Positions 9,576 to 21,560 of a DNA stretch of 64,000 bases are shown piece after piece (the first letter of the stretch is position 1; each line of letters opens with the position of its first letter). Below the pieces are notes generated by a model. It did not search any database. It worked only from the letters and a program-made list of their open reading frames with translations, and was not told where the DNA came from. Both the position numbers and the translations under genes were made by a program. The DNA is from Struthio camelus. Lineage: Eukaryota; Chordata; Aves; Struthioniformes; Struthionidae. The stretch lies in the NCBI RefSeq assembly GCF_040807025.1, contig NC_090964.1:8952214-9016213 (forward strand), read 5' to 3'.

Positions 9576-12213
9576 GCGTCTCACCCCTGCGAGCCCCCTC
9601 GGTGCCGGCGGCGGCCTGGCGGGCGCCGGCGCGACCCGGCCCACCGCCCCCGCTCCGCGGGGAGGGAGGCGGCCGCACTGCCCCACGCGCGCCCCGGTGC
9701 CTGGGGTCCGCTCCCCTGCCCCTGCTTTCGGCTGCGCGGAGAACTGGGTCAGCAAGGTATCCATGGAGATGCCGGCGCCGCGCGGGCACAGCCCGGCGCC
9801 CCTCGCTCCCCGGAAACCTTTCCAGATTAACCAGCTTGTCCCCCTCCTTCCGCAGCCGGGGATGGGACTGGGGGGCTGAGCCTCCGCGGCGGGGAAGAGC
9901 GGGGCCGCGGGGGGCGCGCGCCGGGTGCTGCCGGCTCCTCGCGCACCTGCACCGGGCAGCCCTCCGTGGCGGTAAGATGCCTCTTTCCCGTCTTGCTCCT
10001 TTTCCCGGGAGGTGCGTGCGCGGGGAGGGCCGGCAGCGCTCTGCCCGCGGCGGCGGAGCTCGCCCGGGCGAGCCTGCATCCGAATGCAACAGGGAATCCG
10101 TTATTTTGCTGGCAATCGTGCTTTTTTTTTGCATGGAGCGCGGCTGCTCCGGCACAGGAGTGTGTGTGCGTGTGCGTGTGCGTGCGTTAACCAGCACAGC
10201 AGCGGGGGGATGCTACAGCCATGACATCTCCCTCCCGTTTGACTCCCCCATCCCGCGTTATTCCCTGCATCCCAGCCCGCCCGGCAAACGGGGCTCGTTT
10301 CCTGGAGAACTTCTCCGGCGGCGGCTCGGCGCTGGCGGTGGTTGTTGCAGCCTCCCGCGAGCGCGGTGCGTGTCAGCGGGAAGCAGCTGGCCGGGCTGCG
10401 GCCGGGGGCTCCGCTCCCGCCTCTCCTCCCCAGCCTGGCAGTTTGGGGATCTGTTTCCATGGCGGAGGAGGAAGGAGCGTGCGTGTCATTTCATCGCCGG
10501 CGGAGCCTCGCGGTCGCCTGCTCTATGAATCCTGGTGTTTTGCAATGTACGGAATAAACGCAGAGGGTGGATGAAGGGAGAACCGGCTGCCGGTCCCTGA
10601 GTTGCCCACCCGCTGCTGGCTGAAAGCGAGCAAACGGGCGAAAGCATCCGCGGCTGCATATCGTGGGCCAGGGCCGCTCCCGTCGCATCGCGGCCGGTTC
10701 GGCAGGCTGGTGGCGGTCGGGTCCGCGGCAGGCTCGGCCCGGCGCCGCCTGAGCCATCGCCTCCCGGGCCCCCGGCTCGCGGTGCCGCTCTCCGCAGGAG
10801 CCATAAGCAGGTTGGGAAAAGAGAGCAGGGGTAAAATTAAGGGCAGGGTGAAGCAAATCCCTCCTCTGGGCGCAGGAGCGTGCAGCCCCCTTCCTTTGTC
10901 GTGGATTATCCTTTCGTGTGTCGCATTGGAAATGATCCTATTAGCGCTGTGTTACCATGATCTAATTTGCTTTCACCAGAGCTCAGTGCTCTTGGTGGCG
11001 GACGAAGCGCCGAGTGGGGAGAAACAGCAGCAGGATCCGCTCGTGTTTTCCTCGCTTTATCCACGCCAAGGCGGCTTAGACACTGCGCGGCACTTCTGGC
11101 CCGTAGGTGTGCGTGAAACCGCGGGCGATGCGGCGGCAGCCTGCAGAGCCCGTCGCGCGTGCCAGGACTCGGCCCCGGCGCCAGCGAGCGCTGTGCTGCC
11201 GGGTCCCTCGAGCAGGTGACCCCCGAGCCGCGGCCCTTCGTGCTGCCCAGGGTGTCCTCAGCACGGGTTGTCCTGCGTCAGCTGGACGCTATGTCCAGCT
11301 GTAGCCCGCGCGCACGGGGCCATGCACTTATTTAAGCACGGTCTAATGTCAGTTTTAGGGATGGGGGAACTGAGGCACAGCGCAGGGAAGCGGCACGCCG
11401 CAGCGGCCGCGTCAGCCTTGCTCGCCGCAGCGAGCTGCCGTGACCTCCTCGGAGAAATCTCACCGCTTACGAGCGGCCCCACAAGTTTGGCCTCTGGAGG
11501 GTATCCGGAGAGCGGCAGGCGACAGAGCAAAGTATCTGCTCATCCACAGGGTTTCGTGTGGCTTAGCACGGGCAACGCAAACCTCACATGTCCGACCCGG
11601 AGATGCCTGTTGTCCCGCGAGGGCATGGAGGCAACGGAGGGATGCTCAGTGCCATCGCGCCCCGTTTTCCCCATTCCCGGCCGTAACTTATCCTGCGCGT
11701 TTGCGGCTGTGTCTCTTGAAAGAGAAATGTTTTCCCAGGCGCTGCCTCCGTCCACTGTGATAAAGTGGCTTCGCTTGGCGCGGAGTTAATAATTCACCTT
11801 TCCCTGGAAGACGGATGCTCCCGTCCCGCTGGAGGTTAAATATTCATGGGGAAGGGAACGCCGCCGCCGCACGCGCCGGGCCGAGCGGGAGGCCTGGTCC
11901 TCCCGGCTCCCCGGGAAGGGGCGCCGCGGGCCAGGGCCGCGCGGCCCCCGGGGACCTTGGGGCTGTTACCTGGCGCGTCCCTGGGCTCATTAATGCCGGT
12001 TCCAGCGGTCGCCCCCTTTGAGAAGGGGTTGCGCGCGGGGCCTGCAGGCAGCTGCTCTGCGGGGAGGGACCGCGACAGCTTCTCCTGCCGCCCGCGGGTG
12101 GGAAGGTTGGTCCCGCCACCCTGCGCCGCCTTCCGCTCCGGGGAGCCGTCCAGCCCCGCAGGGACCGGCGCTCGGCCGGCCGGGCTCGACGCGTCCCCTC
12201 CTTGCCCCCGCAG
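9576..12213. other. RIMS3 5' region between minisatellite and ATG exon
   Basis: CpG-rich, with a short TG/CG alternating run (10158-10188) and poly-T at 10121-10129. Apart from the candidate 5' exon ending at 9972, no exon is recognised. Confidence 0.5.
9880..9972 (+). promoter_or_regulatory. Second candidate non-coding first exon of RIMS3
   Basis: A GC-rich stretch just 3' of the 67-bp minisatellite ends with a strong donor, GCG|GTAAGA, at 9973. It lies 2.2 kb before the RIMS3 ATG exon and could serve as an alternative 5' exon. Only composition and the donor support it. Confidence 0.3.
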
Positions 12214-12483
12214 CTGATCCCAGGCAGCAGCGCCCGGGGCGGCGCGCGAGCCTCCGGCTGACCATGTTCAACGGCGATGCCAGCTCCTCGGCGGCCAGGA
12301 ACGTCGTCCGCAGCTCCAGCATCAGCGGCGAGATGTACAACATCGAGAAGAGCAGCCGGGGCAGCGCGGACTCCGTCAGCATCACCTCCGTCAAGAAGAG
12401 GCGCTCCAGCCTCGGCGCCAAGATGGTGGCGATCGTGGGGCTGTCGCAGTGGAGCAAGAGCACGCTGCAGCTCAACCAGCCCG
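12214..12483 (+). CDS. RIMS3: RIMS3 first coding exon
   Basis: The acceptor is ccccgcag, ending at 12213. There are 50 bp of 5' UTR, then ATG at 12264, and the donor GTGAGC starts at 12484. It encodes residues 1-73 plus one base of codon 74, beginning MFNGDASSSAARNVVRSSS. Because the exon opens with an acceptor, at least one non-coding exon lies upstream. Confidence 0.94.
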
Positions 12484-15400
12484 GTGAGCCGCCCCGCGGG
12501 GCCCTGCCGGCCCCCTCGCGCTGCAGGAAACCTCTTGGGTGATTCGCACCGTTGCTTTTAGGAGAAATGCATGCCCTTGCCTGCCTAAATCACTCGATTG
12601 GCAGTGTCCTAGCAGCCTACTTCAGATGAAGACACCTAAAAAGGCCCATCGAAAATCCCTGGCAGCCCCCCTGCACCGCTCCAGGTGCCAGCATCGCTGG
12701 CGAGCCTGAGCCGAGGACGCTGCCTGGGGCTCGGGCCCCTCTCTGCTCCCGCTGCCGACTCGCCAGGAGGGGCCGTGGGGAGGGAGGTAATTCAGAGAAA
12801 GAACTTGTCAAATGTTCTGGCTATGGGAAATATTTAAATGCTTAAAATAACTTTTTAAAGGGCGGGGGGGGGGGGAGCAGAAAGCTCATTTTCATGCAGG
12901 CGTTTTCTCTAGTTATTGCTTTTTTATTTCGGTTCTCGCTGGCATTTCCTGATTCTGTAAGAGATGTGCTGTGAGGAGAGGAGTTAATTTGGAGCCCTCC
13001 AGCCCTGCACATCTGAGATGTTCCTGAAGGGTTATAATTATCCCAGAAAGCCAAGCAAAAAGTGTGCCGAAACCCAAAGCTGGGCAGAAATCCACCTGGG
13101 GGCGGCAGGAGCACCCGCATCCGGGAGCGGGGCAAAAGGCTCCCGAAAAGGGACCGCTCGGAGCCAGCCCCAGGCTCGACAGCGCGGCGCAGAGTTCCCA
13201 GCTGGGCTCCCAGCATGACCGCCGTCTACAAGGGCGCTATGTGTTCAAGTTGGCCCCTGGGCGAGGAGGCGATGCAGGAGCTGCTCGGGGCCCCGCTGCT
13301 CCAGGGAGCGTCGCGCCCCAGCAGGAGTCAAACGCAGCCGAACGCGCCAAAGCCAAAGCGAGAGCAGGCGCCCAAATCGCCGTTTCCCCCCCCCCCCACA
13401 CCCCAACCTTGCGCACCCTCGTGCAAACCCTTCCCGGCAGCCCGACACCAGCAGCACCAGCCCGGTTGCACCCCGGGCCCGGCCGCGGGGCGTTTCGGAC
13501 ACCCGCCCGCTCGCGGCGCCGAGCCCCCAGCCTCCCCCGGCCGGTTTTCGCCTCTCGGGGCCCCGGGTGGGCGGCGCGGAGCCGGAGGGTGCTCCCCACG
13601 CCGGCGGGAACGTGGCCCTGGGGAATGACAAGAGGCTGGGCACTGGGTTGGGATGCTGTCAGCTCACACGTGAGCTGAGCCTGGCAGGTCTCAGCTCAGC
13701 TTTGGATCGATAATTAGGGGATATGGCTGCAGTGGCGGGCAGGAACCTGCCGGCAAGCAACGGGTGCAAAAGCGCAGCGGCGTCGGTGCCGAAGCGAGGG
13801 ACCGAGAGGGGCGACGGGGCCGGGGGAGCGGGCAGGCTGTGCACGGCGGCGGCTCTTTGCCTCTCTCCGGTGAGATGCGGGTGGCACCGGGCCGCGTGCG
13901 AGGTTTCAGCCCGGGGAAAGGCTGGCTAAACCGCAGTGACTAATGCAGCAAGGGCCGGGGAGCAGCCCGCAGCGGCCGTCCGGCAGAAAGGGGCTCTGTC
14001 CCGGCCGCCGGGGCCCGGGGATGCTGCTCCCGGGCTCACCCCGCCTCTCGCCTTCCAGAGGGGGGTCCCAAAAAGCTGCGCAGCAACATCCGGAGGAGCA
14101 CAGAGACCGGCATCGCGGTGGAGATGAGGAGCCGGGTCACGCGGCAGGGCAGCCGCGAGTCCACCGACGGCAGCACCAACAGCAACAGCTCCGACGGCAT
14201 GTAAGGCCGGGGGGCGGCGGCGGCGGGGGCCGGCAGCGGCGCGCCGGGCGAGCCCCGCGCTCCCCTCCCTCTCGTCTCTGCCCCGCTCAGGTTCATCTTC
14301 CCCACCACGCGGCTGGGAGCCGAGAGCCAGTTCAGCGACTTCCTCGACGGGCTGGGGCCGGCGCAGACCGTGGGGCGGCAGATGCTGGCCACGCCGCCGA
14401 TGGGTGAGCGCCGGCCCGAGGGGGTCCCCGGCCCCGCTGGGGTCCCGCCGGGTGCCTCGCTGCTCAAATCCAAGCATCATCTGCACACCAGTTCTGCTTT
14501 GTCCTTCCTCCGATAAACCAAGCGCCCATTCGTGGGGTGCCTGGCACGCTAGAGCAGCCGAGGACGGAAGGAGGTGGTGGGACGGGGGGTGCCAGGGCTG
14601 TCGGAGCGCCGGGGATGACTTCTCCTGCCCGCTCCTTGTCAGCACCGTACTTGAGAGCGTGTGGTCCAGCCCATGGCTACAGCTTGTCTGGGTGGGAGCC
14701 TGCAGGTCCAGGATGGTGCTGAGCACCTCTCTTCTCTCTGCCTAGGTGACATCCACGTGGGCATGGCTGACCGGAACGGGCAGCTGGAGGTGGAGGTGAT
14801 TCAGGCGAGGGGGCTTATCCCGAAGCTGGGCTCCAAGTCCGTCCCAGGTAGGTAGGTGGGAAGGAAGGGGGCTGGAGATGGAAGGAGAGCGGCGATGGAG
14901 AGCAGCGTGGTCATCGGGGCAGTCACAGGAGACTGTTCTGAGTTGATGTTTCTCTCCCGTTTGCCAACGCAGCCACCTATGTGAAAGTTTATTTACTGGA
15001 GAATGGAGTCTGCCTCGCCAAAAAGAAGACCAAGGTGGTGAAGAAAACCTGCGACCCGCTGTACCAGCAGGCTCTGCTCTTCGAGGAGAGCCCCCAAGGC
15101 AAAGTCCTGCAGGTGAAGCCCCTCAGCTGGATAAATAGCCAGGGACAAGGAGGGACTGGGGGAGCGAGGGCAGGATATAGAAACCCAGTGTCCTCATCTT
15201 GAAATGTATTGCTGTCCCTCAGACCACAGCCACCCCATCCCCATCGCAGCAGTTCCTTTCTGGACGGGCACATCGAGTCTGCCAAGGTTTCCCCAACCCT
15301 CCTGCCTGGCATGCAGGGCAGCTCAGCTCACCTACTGCCTTTCCTCCTCCATAGGTTATTGTGTGGGGTGATTATGGCCGCATGGACCACAAGTGCTTCA

Positions 15401-15567
15401 TGGGGATGGCCCAGATCGTCTTGGAGGAGCTCGATCTCTCCAGCGTGGTCACAGGCTGGTATAAACTCTTCCCCACCTCCTCGCTGGCAGACTCCAGCAT
15501 CGGACCTCTGACGCGCCGCCTCTCCCAGTCCTCCCTGGAGAGCTCCACGAGTCCCTCTTGCCCGTAG
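12264..15567 (+). CDS. RIMS3: RIMS3, regulating synaptic membrane exocytosis protein 3 (complete, 6 coding exons)
   Basis: Small RIM-family protein of the presynaptic active zone; family members modulate voltage-gated calcium channels and vesicle exocytosis. Coding exons: 12264-12483, 14059-14200, 14291-14403, 14746-14847, 14973-15112, 15355-15567. They join in frame to 930 bp (309 aa plus TAG), close to the length I recall for human RIMS3 (about 308 aa). Residues 1-75 are a Ser-rich N-terminus holding the conserved KKRRSSLGAKMVAIVGLSQW block. Residues 75-158 carry the RSTETGIAVEMRSR and FSDFLDGLGPA family blocks. Residues about 160-280 form one C2 domain (the RIM C2B type), with a lysine-rich AKKKTK strand at about 208-213 and VIVWGDYGRMDHK. 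The tail LTRRLSQSSLESS is typical of RIMs. RIMS4 is excluded because its N-terminus is different. The ATG at 12264 lies in an accATG context and matches the family N-terminus. Upstream exons are non-coding. The 3' UTR converges on SMAP2. Confidence 0.96.
12484..14058 (+). other. RIMS3 intron after the ATG exon
   Basis: A 1,575-bp intron with GTGAGC and CAG ends. It contains G-run 12863-12874 and C-run 13385-13396. No nested gene is seen. Confidence 0.85.
14059..14200 (+). CDS. RIMS3: RIMS3 coding exon 2
   Basis: Acceptor ccttccag before 14059; donor GTAAGG at 14201. It encodes GGPKKLRSNIRRSTETGIAV and onward to SSDG, starting in phase 1 and ending in phase 2. The next intron is only 90 bp. 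Confidence 0.95.
14291..14403 (+). CDS. RIMS3: RIMS3 coding exon 3
   Basis: Acceptor ccgctcag before 14291; donor GTGAGC at 14404. It encodes FIFPTTRLGAESQFSDFLDG and onward to MLATPPM, a conserved linker before the C2 domain. Confidence 0.95.
14746..14847 (+). CDS. RIMS3: RIMS3 coding exon 4, start of the C2 domain
   Basis: Acceptor ctgcctag before 14746; donor GTAGGT at 14848. It encodes GDIHVGMADRNGQLEVEVIQ followed by ARGLIPKLGSKSVP, the first strands of the C2 domain. Confidence 0.95.
14973..15112 (+). CDS. RIMS3: RIMS3 coding exon 5, C2 core
   Basis: Acceptor caacgcag before 14973; donor GTGAAG at 15113. It encodes ATYVKVYLLENGVCLAKKKT and onward to PQGKVLQ. The lysine cluster is the polybasic strand of the C2 fold. 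Confidence 0.95.
15355..15567 (+). CDS. RIMS3: RIMS3 last coding exon
   Basis: Acceptor tccatag before 15355; TAG stop at 15565-15567. It encodes VIVWGDYGRMDHKCFMGMAQ and onward to LTRRLSQSSLESSTSPSCP. The exon continues into the 3' UTR. Confidence 0.95.
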   Translation, partial: VIVWGDYGRMDHKCFMGMAQIVLEELDLSSVVTGWYKLFPTSSLADSSIGPLTRRLSQSSLESSTSPSCP

Positions 15568-17067
15568 GCGGCAGGTTGGTGGGAGAGGCCGGGAGGGGAA
15601 AGGAGACATCCTAACCTACCAAAACTGTTAGTGGATAGCTGTAAATATCCAGTCCTTTTTTTTTTTTCTTCTCCTTCTCGCCCTTCTCCTTTTTTTTTTT
15701 TTTTTAACTCTCCTTCCTGAAACCAACCTGCTCTCGACACGTTCCTCCCTGAGCGAGCGTCCCAGTGCGCAGAGGGGGACGCTGGAAAGAGAGGGAGCAA
15801 GGGCTGTGCGTTGTGAGGCAGAGGGCAGGGGGAAGGAGAAGCGGAAAAAAACTCGTGACACAGAACAAGTGACGCGATCAACTGCCGACCGATCCCGAGA
15901 CTGTTACAGCACCTCATCCCGTCACCCCGTCGGAAAAGAACCGGAACGATGCGACGCTTTCCTCTCCCGACCACCTGGCGGGAGCATCGCGGTCTGATTC
16001 ATTCAGCACCACTGCAAGTAGCATGTTTACGAGATTTCTTTTCCTTCGATTTTGTTTCCTTGCCTCTGAGGAACAGGTAGCTTTTTAAGGAAGAAAAAAA
16101 AAAACTCAGAGAAAAAATCCAACTCAGCACTATTTTTTTTAAAGGAATGTAGCATCTTCTACTATGTAGCTTGCCACGTGCTAACTCAACACGCTCGCTC
16201 TCTGCAATATCTCAGAGACTCTTTGTATTGACAGGAAACATCTGCCCGTCACTTCCTGTTTGTTAGTTTTCTGACACAAATCCTGCAACACTGAGCAAGC
16301 AGTTTTGGTGACCATTTTTCCTTTTTTTTTTTTTTTTTTAGTAGCATATAGCCTGTGACAAGTGACATTGCCAAAGTGAGAGAGAACAGAAAAAGGTGCG
16401 CTTCACGTAACCTAAGCATAGCCTGGTCCGATCTTCGTGTTTCACCACTGACAGTGGTCTTGTACGACCAAATCAAGACTCAAAACAAACTGTGCGATGC
16501 CTCATGTAAAAATTTAAGTCAGGAAAAGGTGACACAAAGGAGCAGTAATACTGTGACGATGGTTGGCTGTCTACCTTCCAGTCCCTTCCTTCCTCGATCA
16601 TCCTTGCGCGAGGGTCAGCTGGAGGTCTGAAATGCTCTGCTCTCAATACTTGAATTTCAAGTAGGAAACAGGGTTTTGCCAGACAGAGTGGCAGCCTGCA
16701 CCTTTCTCCAACTCTCAACTTGTTGGTATGCTACAGGGGAACATCTCAATAGCATCTTCTGCTGATCTGGAATTAGGTGACTGAGGTAGATTACAAACAA
16801 AGGACTAGATGCTTTGAATTTATTATCAAGATGAGTGTTTGGGGTTTTTTGTTTGTATGTTTTGTTTGTTTGTTTTTAAAGCAGCATTTTGGTTCCCCAA
16901 AGGGACCAGTTCTTGTAGCAAAACCGAGAATTATGGAAGCTTTTTTTGAAGGTGCCTAATGAAATTTTGCTGAAAATACTCAGGGGAGACACCACTAGAA
17001 ACTCTGGTTTCTTCATTAAATATAATTAACACAATGACTGTCCTGAAGGATCAGTTTCCAAAAGAGA

Positions 17068-17073
17068 AATAAA
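17068..17073 (+). terminator. Candidate proximal RIMS3 poly(A) signal
   Basis: AATAAA on the plus strand about 1.5 kb after the RIMS3 stop. It is the first canonical hexamer in the 3' UTR that I found. Use is not demonstrated. Confidence 0.35.
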
Positions 17074-20000
17074 AGAACACACCAAAAGATGAACAGTCAT
17101 GAGACTGGAAGAGGACAAAAGTTAATGGGGAATTTTACCTACCAGATATCTCTGACCTTCAGTCTTTAATACAAATCAACCAACAGCACAGTTGGGATTT
17201 TTAAAAAATGTTTATTGGCAAAGAAGAGAATTTCACCATGCACAGAGCACAAAAAAACAACCTGTGGTTCTTCTGGTGATACCAGGAATGATGAACCAGC
17301 TAGAACCTATTGCCACAAAGAAACAAAAACAAACCTGAAGGAAAAGACTGTTGTATTGAAGCTGTCCCCTCCACATAAAGCAAGCTGGCGGTCAAGCAAA
17401 ATTCTGCTGCTTGGTGGCTGTTTTACTGACACAACCACCACGACCGCTCTGATTTTACCAACATCGTGTCAAGGAATTTCAGCTGCTATCATATACTTTG
17501 GATCTTCACCAAATCAAAATCACTACAGACCTCTGAGCAGACAGCAGCCCAGATGCTGCTGACCATGGATGGAGAGGGACCTGCTTCGAGACCTTAATGC
17601 CCATCTCGTAAAGCATTAGACCCTTGTCGGCTTGAGTGGTGAGTGCTTGCTCGAGCAACATACACTGATTTCCGAGCTCATGCTGAATAGCACCGTACAG
17701 GACCGTGAGATAAACTAGCACAGAGTCTCAAACAAGTTGTTTGAGGAAGCAAACTCATTACCCCAATTGCTCAAACAGGAAGAAACGATGCTTTGAACAA
17801 AGGTCCTCCCAGAGCATGATGCAGATATATGAGGTCAATGAAGCCCAAACCATGCGAAACTTCTCTGCCCCAGCATGCTGGGTTTTTGAATATATGCGAG
17901 GGAAGGCATCTTACAAGAAAAAGTTTTTTGCTCCTTCAAACTAATATCATTTGCTTTTGCTTTAGCCACTCAATTTCAACAGAAAAAAGAAAAATCTGCC
18001 TTTCCCTCTGCGGTGAAACAATAACCATGTCCAAGGGAAAACGGAATAGCAGTATGGGCAAAGCATGGGAGCTATGCAGGTATTTTCTGTACAAGGTTTG
18101 GACACAAGTGCCCTACCCCCTTTCAGCACAGAGCTTGCTGACTCTAAATTTCTCCAGTGAGCTTCACAGCTTTATTTCTGCCCTCTCCTGCTTTGCTTGA
18201 GATACGGCGCAGAAGCTCATGACGACCAGCGGAAACATGGAGACAGCTGGGTACATGCCCCCACAACAGCAGGAGCCTGTGGTCTAGAAAAAGGCTCACT
18301 GGTTCTGCGCTAGTTGGAAAAACCTGCCCTCGCTGTCACATGGAAAATCCAGCACCCAGACAAAAGAACTACATCTGAAAGGCATACTTGAATAACCTGG
18401 GCAAAACAGAGAACCCAAATATGTTGACTTTTTAAAATCATCAATAAACTGATAATGCATCAGAAGATAACAGGTCAGAACAAAACTGCACCCCAATTCT
18501 CTGACAGTGCGTGTTTGCTGCAATGCAGTACAGCAAAAGAAAGCATATGGGTTCGTGGGAATGATTCTTTCTGCTTATTGAGACAGACCGGCAAGGTGAA
18601 GCCACCATGTCGAGGACTACAAATGATTGTCCCTTATTCACCAGACAAACTGAAATCCATCAAAACTTTAACTTCTTCACTTTCAACACTACACGTCCAG
18701 TCCCCCCGAGGGAGCCAGCGCTCACTCATGTGGGAAAGCATCCGGGCCTGGACCCACCTGACGCTTCTGTGTGGAAAAAATAAGATATGGGTAAAGACCG
18801 AAGTGTGTCATGTTTACATTGTGACTTCAGCTCCTTCTTGTTTTCGAATGCATGAAACCACGCATCGGACGTTTCCCTGCCTCAAACAAGAGAAAAAGCC
18901 AAGACACCCAATTGCTTTCTACACGTGGCATACCAGAAAAACCACAGCTTCTGGACTCGAGGTTTTTTCTGGGAGAATGTTTTATTGCAAAGGGCACTTT
19001 TTACGTATTATATGATTTGCATAAGTGGCTGCACTGACTAGGCATTATGCGTTAGATTGTTTCCTCTCTTTCCTCCTCCTCGAATCCCTATTATCAGGGA
19101 AGTCAATTCAGACCCATTCCACTTTCCAGATATTCCCCCCTAGAAAGAATTATTCATACTAAACTGAAACAGCTTTGCAGTCCATTTTCTATCCAGTACC
19201 AAGGCCCAACAGGGAGTGAGCAGCAAGTAACATGAAGCACCTGCTTGAGACATAAAAGATCTTACTACAGCAGAGGAGCACAACTGACATTAGAGTAGCT
19301 TACGCTAGTGTCAGAATCGAGGGACCATAAATGAGTTATTAACCATGGATGGATTTTGCCAAAATGGCCCTGAAATAAGATTTAAAAGTCCCCTAAACTC
19401 CACGCAAAAAGCCAGTCACAGCCACGCAGGAAAGCACAGAAAACACCACATGGTTTCTGGGCACAGTCTTAAATTATCCCTGGGTTTTCTGCAAGCCAGA
19501 GAGGGGCTTTATTTGCCAAATTTTGAGTGACTGGAATTTTCTAGGGCACCAGAAGCTGGACCAGGCTTCTGGGCTCAGTTGGAAATTAACTCCTATTTCA
19601 TCAACTTCATAGCACATTGAAAGCGTGGGGAGAAGATGCTTAGACATAGTTGTTTCTGTACCTCAACTGATTTATAACAAGCTTAGTGGCCAGCAGTGAG
19701 ATTACTGAACCCGTTACATGGTGCTGGAAAAGGCCACAGAGCATTCCCTCCGTAGCTACCTTTTCCACACCTTAACCCTTTTCTCTGGAAGAGGTTACAG
19801 ACATAGCACTTGAAGCAAGATTGCTCCAATTGCAAATATGAGACCAGAAGTTCCTAAAGGAGTGGGAGCAGGATCATTTTTGCTGATAAGCAATTATTTC
19901 TGTTCAGTGTCTTACAAGACTGTTCTCAGCAATGAATAGATTTAAGAAGTCAAGCATACATTCATACACGTTTGTTCACATCAGCGTGAGAGAGGAATTC

Positions 20001-21527
20001 TAACATGTTTAAATAGCTTTACTTGTTTAAGCAGGCCTTGAAATATTCAATAGCAGGGTACAATTTGAGGGTCTTGGTCTTTACTGATACAAGGCCACTT
20101 ATAAAAACAGCACTGGTGATTTTTTTCAGGCATAAATAGCCCACCTTCTATTTACTTCCAGTTGACACAGACACTTCTTCGCAGACTGATGATGTGAAAT
20201 GCTTGGACAACGCACACCTGTAAGCTTCCTTAAAGGTGTGCATTTGGTTACTGATTTGGAGAATAACTGCATTTTAAAGGTCAAGGAAAAGTGTTCAGCC
20301 ACCGTTCTTCTTGATTGTTGAATTCTAAGTCTAAATGTGTTTTGCATCACAGATGAAAAAAGACATTAAGAAATCGCTCTGCTTTCCTGTAGCTTTTCAT
20401 GTCTCTAGAGACAGATTTGCAAAATTACCGTCAGCTTTAAGTAAAAGCAAGGTTTGCAGCCTGTAATGTGCCAAAGGCATGGTGGCCTATTCTAATGTTT
20501 CTCTAGCAAAGCTGTTTCAACTGGAAGTCTTTCTTCTATTTCTTGTTCACAAAGCATAGAAAACACCCTCAACCCTTAACTGGTTGTTAGAGGTGCAAGA
20601 GTTAGGCTTACGTGCTGAAAAGGAGGATGAAAGGCTGCAGAAAAGACTTCCTAAAGGAAAAAGAACTACCTGCAATAAAGCATGTTTTGAAAGTGACGGG
20701 GTAAAGCTATGCCACGTGTAACACAAATGAAGTCATACAGAACAGATCAAGGGGCCAGATGTGACAATAATGCTTCGTCTAGTCAGTCACGTTAGCTGGG
20801 CTAGCCCATATTTTGGGAAGTCTTAGGTTTTAAGAGCAGATCTAGAAAAACATACAGTAAAGGGTCTAAATACATCTTGTTGCTTGAATAACTGTCATAC
20901 TGTTTTCACCCCTGATCATTTGCCTAGGGCACAGGCACCAGGCTGAGCCTAGCAGCATCTGGGAATCAGAGAGAAAGCAGCTCAGTTTGGCAACTGCCGT
21001 TAAGACCGAGAGCTGGTGTGACCACTGTGCCTGTCTGGAATGCCGATGATTGGTGTATATATATGTATTTTTAAGAGCCAGAGGTTAGTGTGCTCTATCA
21101 TATTCAGGTTATTTTTATTTTTAACTGTGCAATGAAGAGCAGTTACACAGGGTGTGCATTTACCACCTGCTCCCTTGCTGGCTCTGCGTCTAGCCTCTGC
21201 TTTGTTTATCACTTGCACTAGCTCCTGACTATTGAACGAAAGGGTAAGAGGAGCAAGAAGCAGGAGTGCTTTTCTGGAGGGAGGGATGACTCGGGTCAGA
21301 CCATCAGCATCCCCACCTTTCACCTCTCCTGTTAAAAAGCATGTAGATAAACAGCTCTCCCAAAGGCCATCCCTTAGCTTGACACACAAGGGTGTTTTAA
21401 GTCCTGCTCCCCTAACAATCCTCCCCTCCCGCTAAGGGCCAGCAATGAGGTGAATGTCTCAGACATGAAAAGCTGAGGACAGCACTGTTGCTGTTGGAAG
21501 GGGTGGGTAGTGCACGTTAGGACTTAA

Positions 21528-21560
21528 ATCCTCACTAAAGCTTTTGCCTTTAGTGAGGAT
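21528..21560. repeat. Perfect 13-bp inverted repeat, 7-nt loop
   Basis: Arms 21528-21540 (atcctcactaaag) and 21548-21560 are exact reverse complements around the loop cttttgc. The position lies in the RIMS3/SMAP2 convergent region. The stem is too short for a typical microRNA precursor. Confidence 0.9.

Noticed and set aside
8649-10528. Very long repetitive open frames on both strands over the 67-bp array (up to about 614 codons)
   Set aside because: The unit lacks stops in several frames and 67 is not a multiple of 3, so every frame repeats the same peptides. There is no start context, splice signal or homology.
20180-20260. Possible C/D-box snoRNA (tgatga ... ctga spacing)
   Set aside because: No terminal stem and no clear C'/D' boxes; the boxes are short enough to occur by chance. 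A local 8-bp inverted repeat (gcacacct/aggtgtgc) is present but is not diagnostic.
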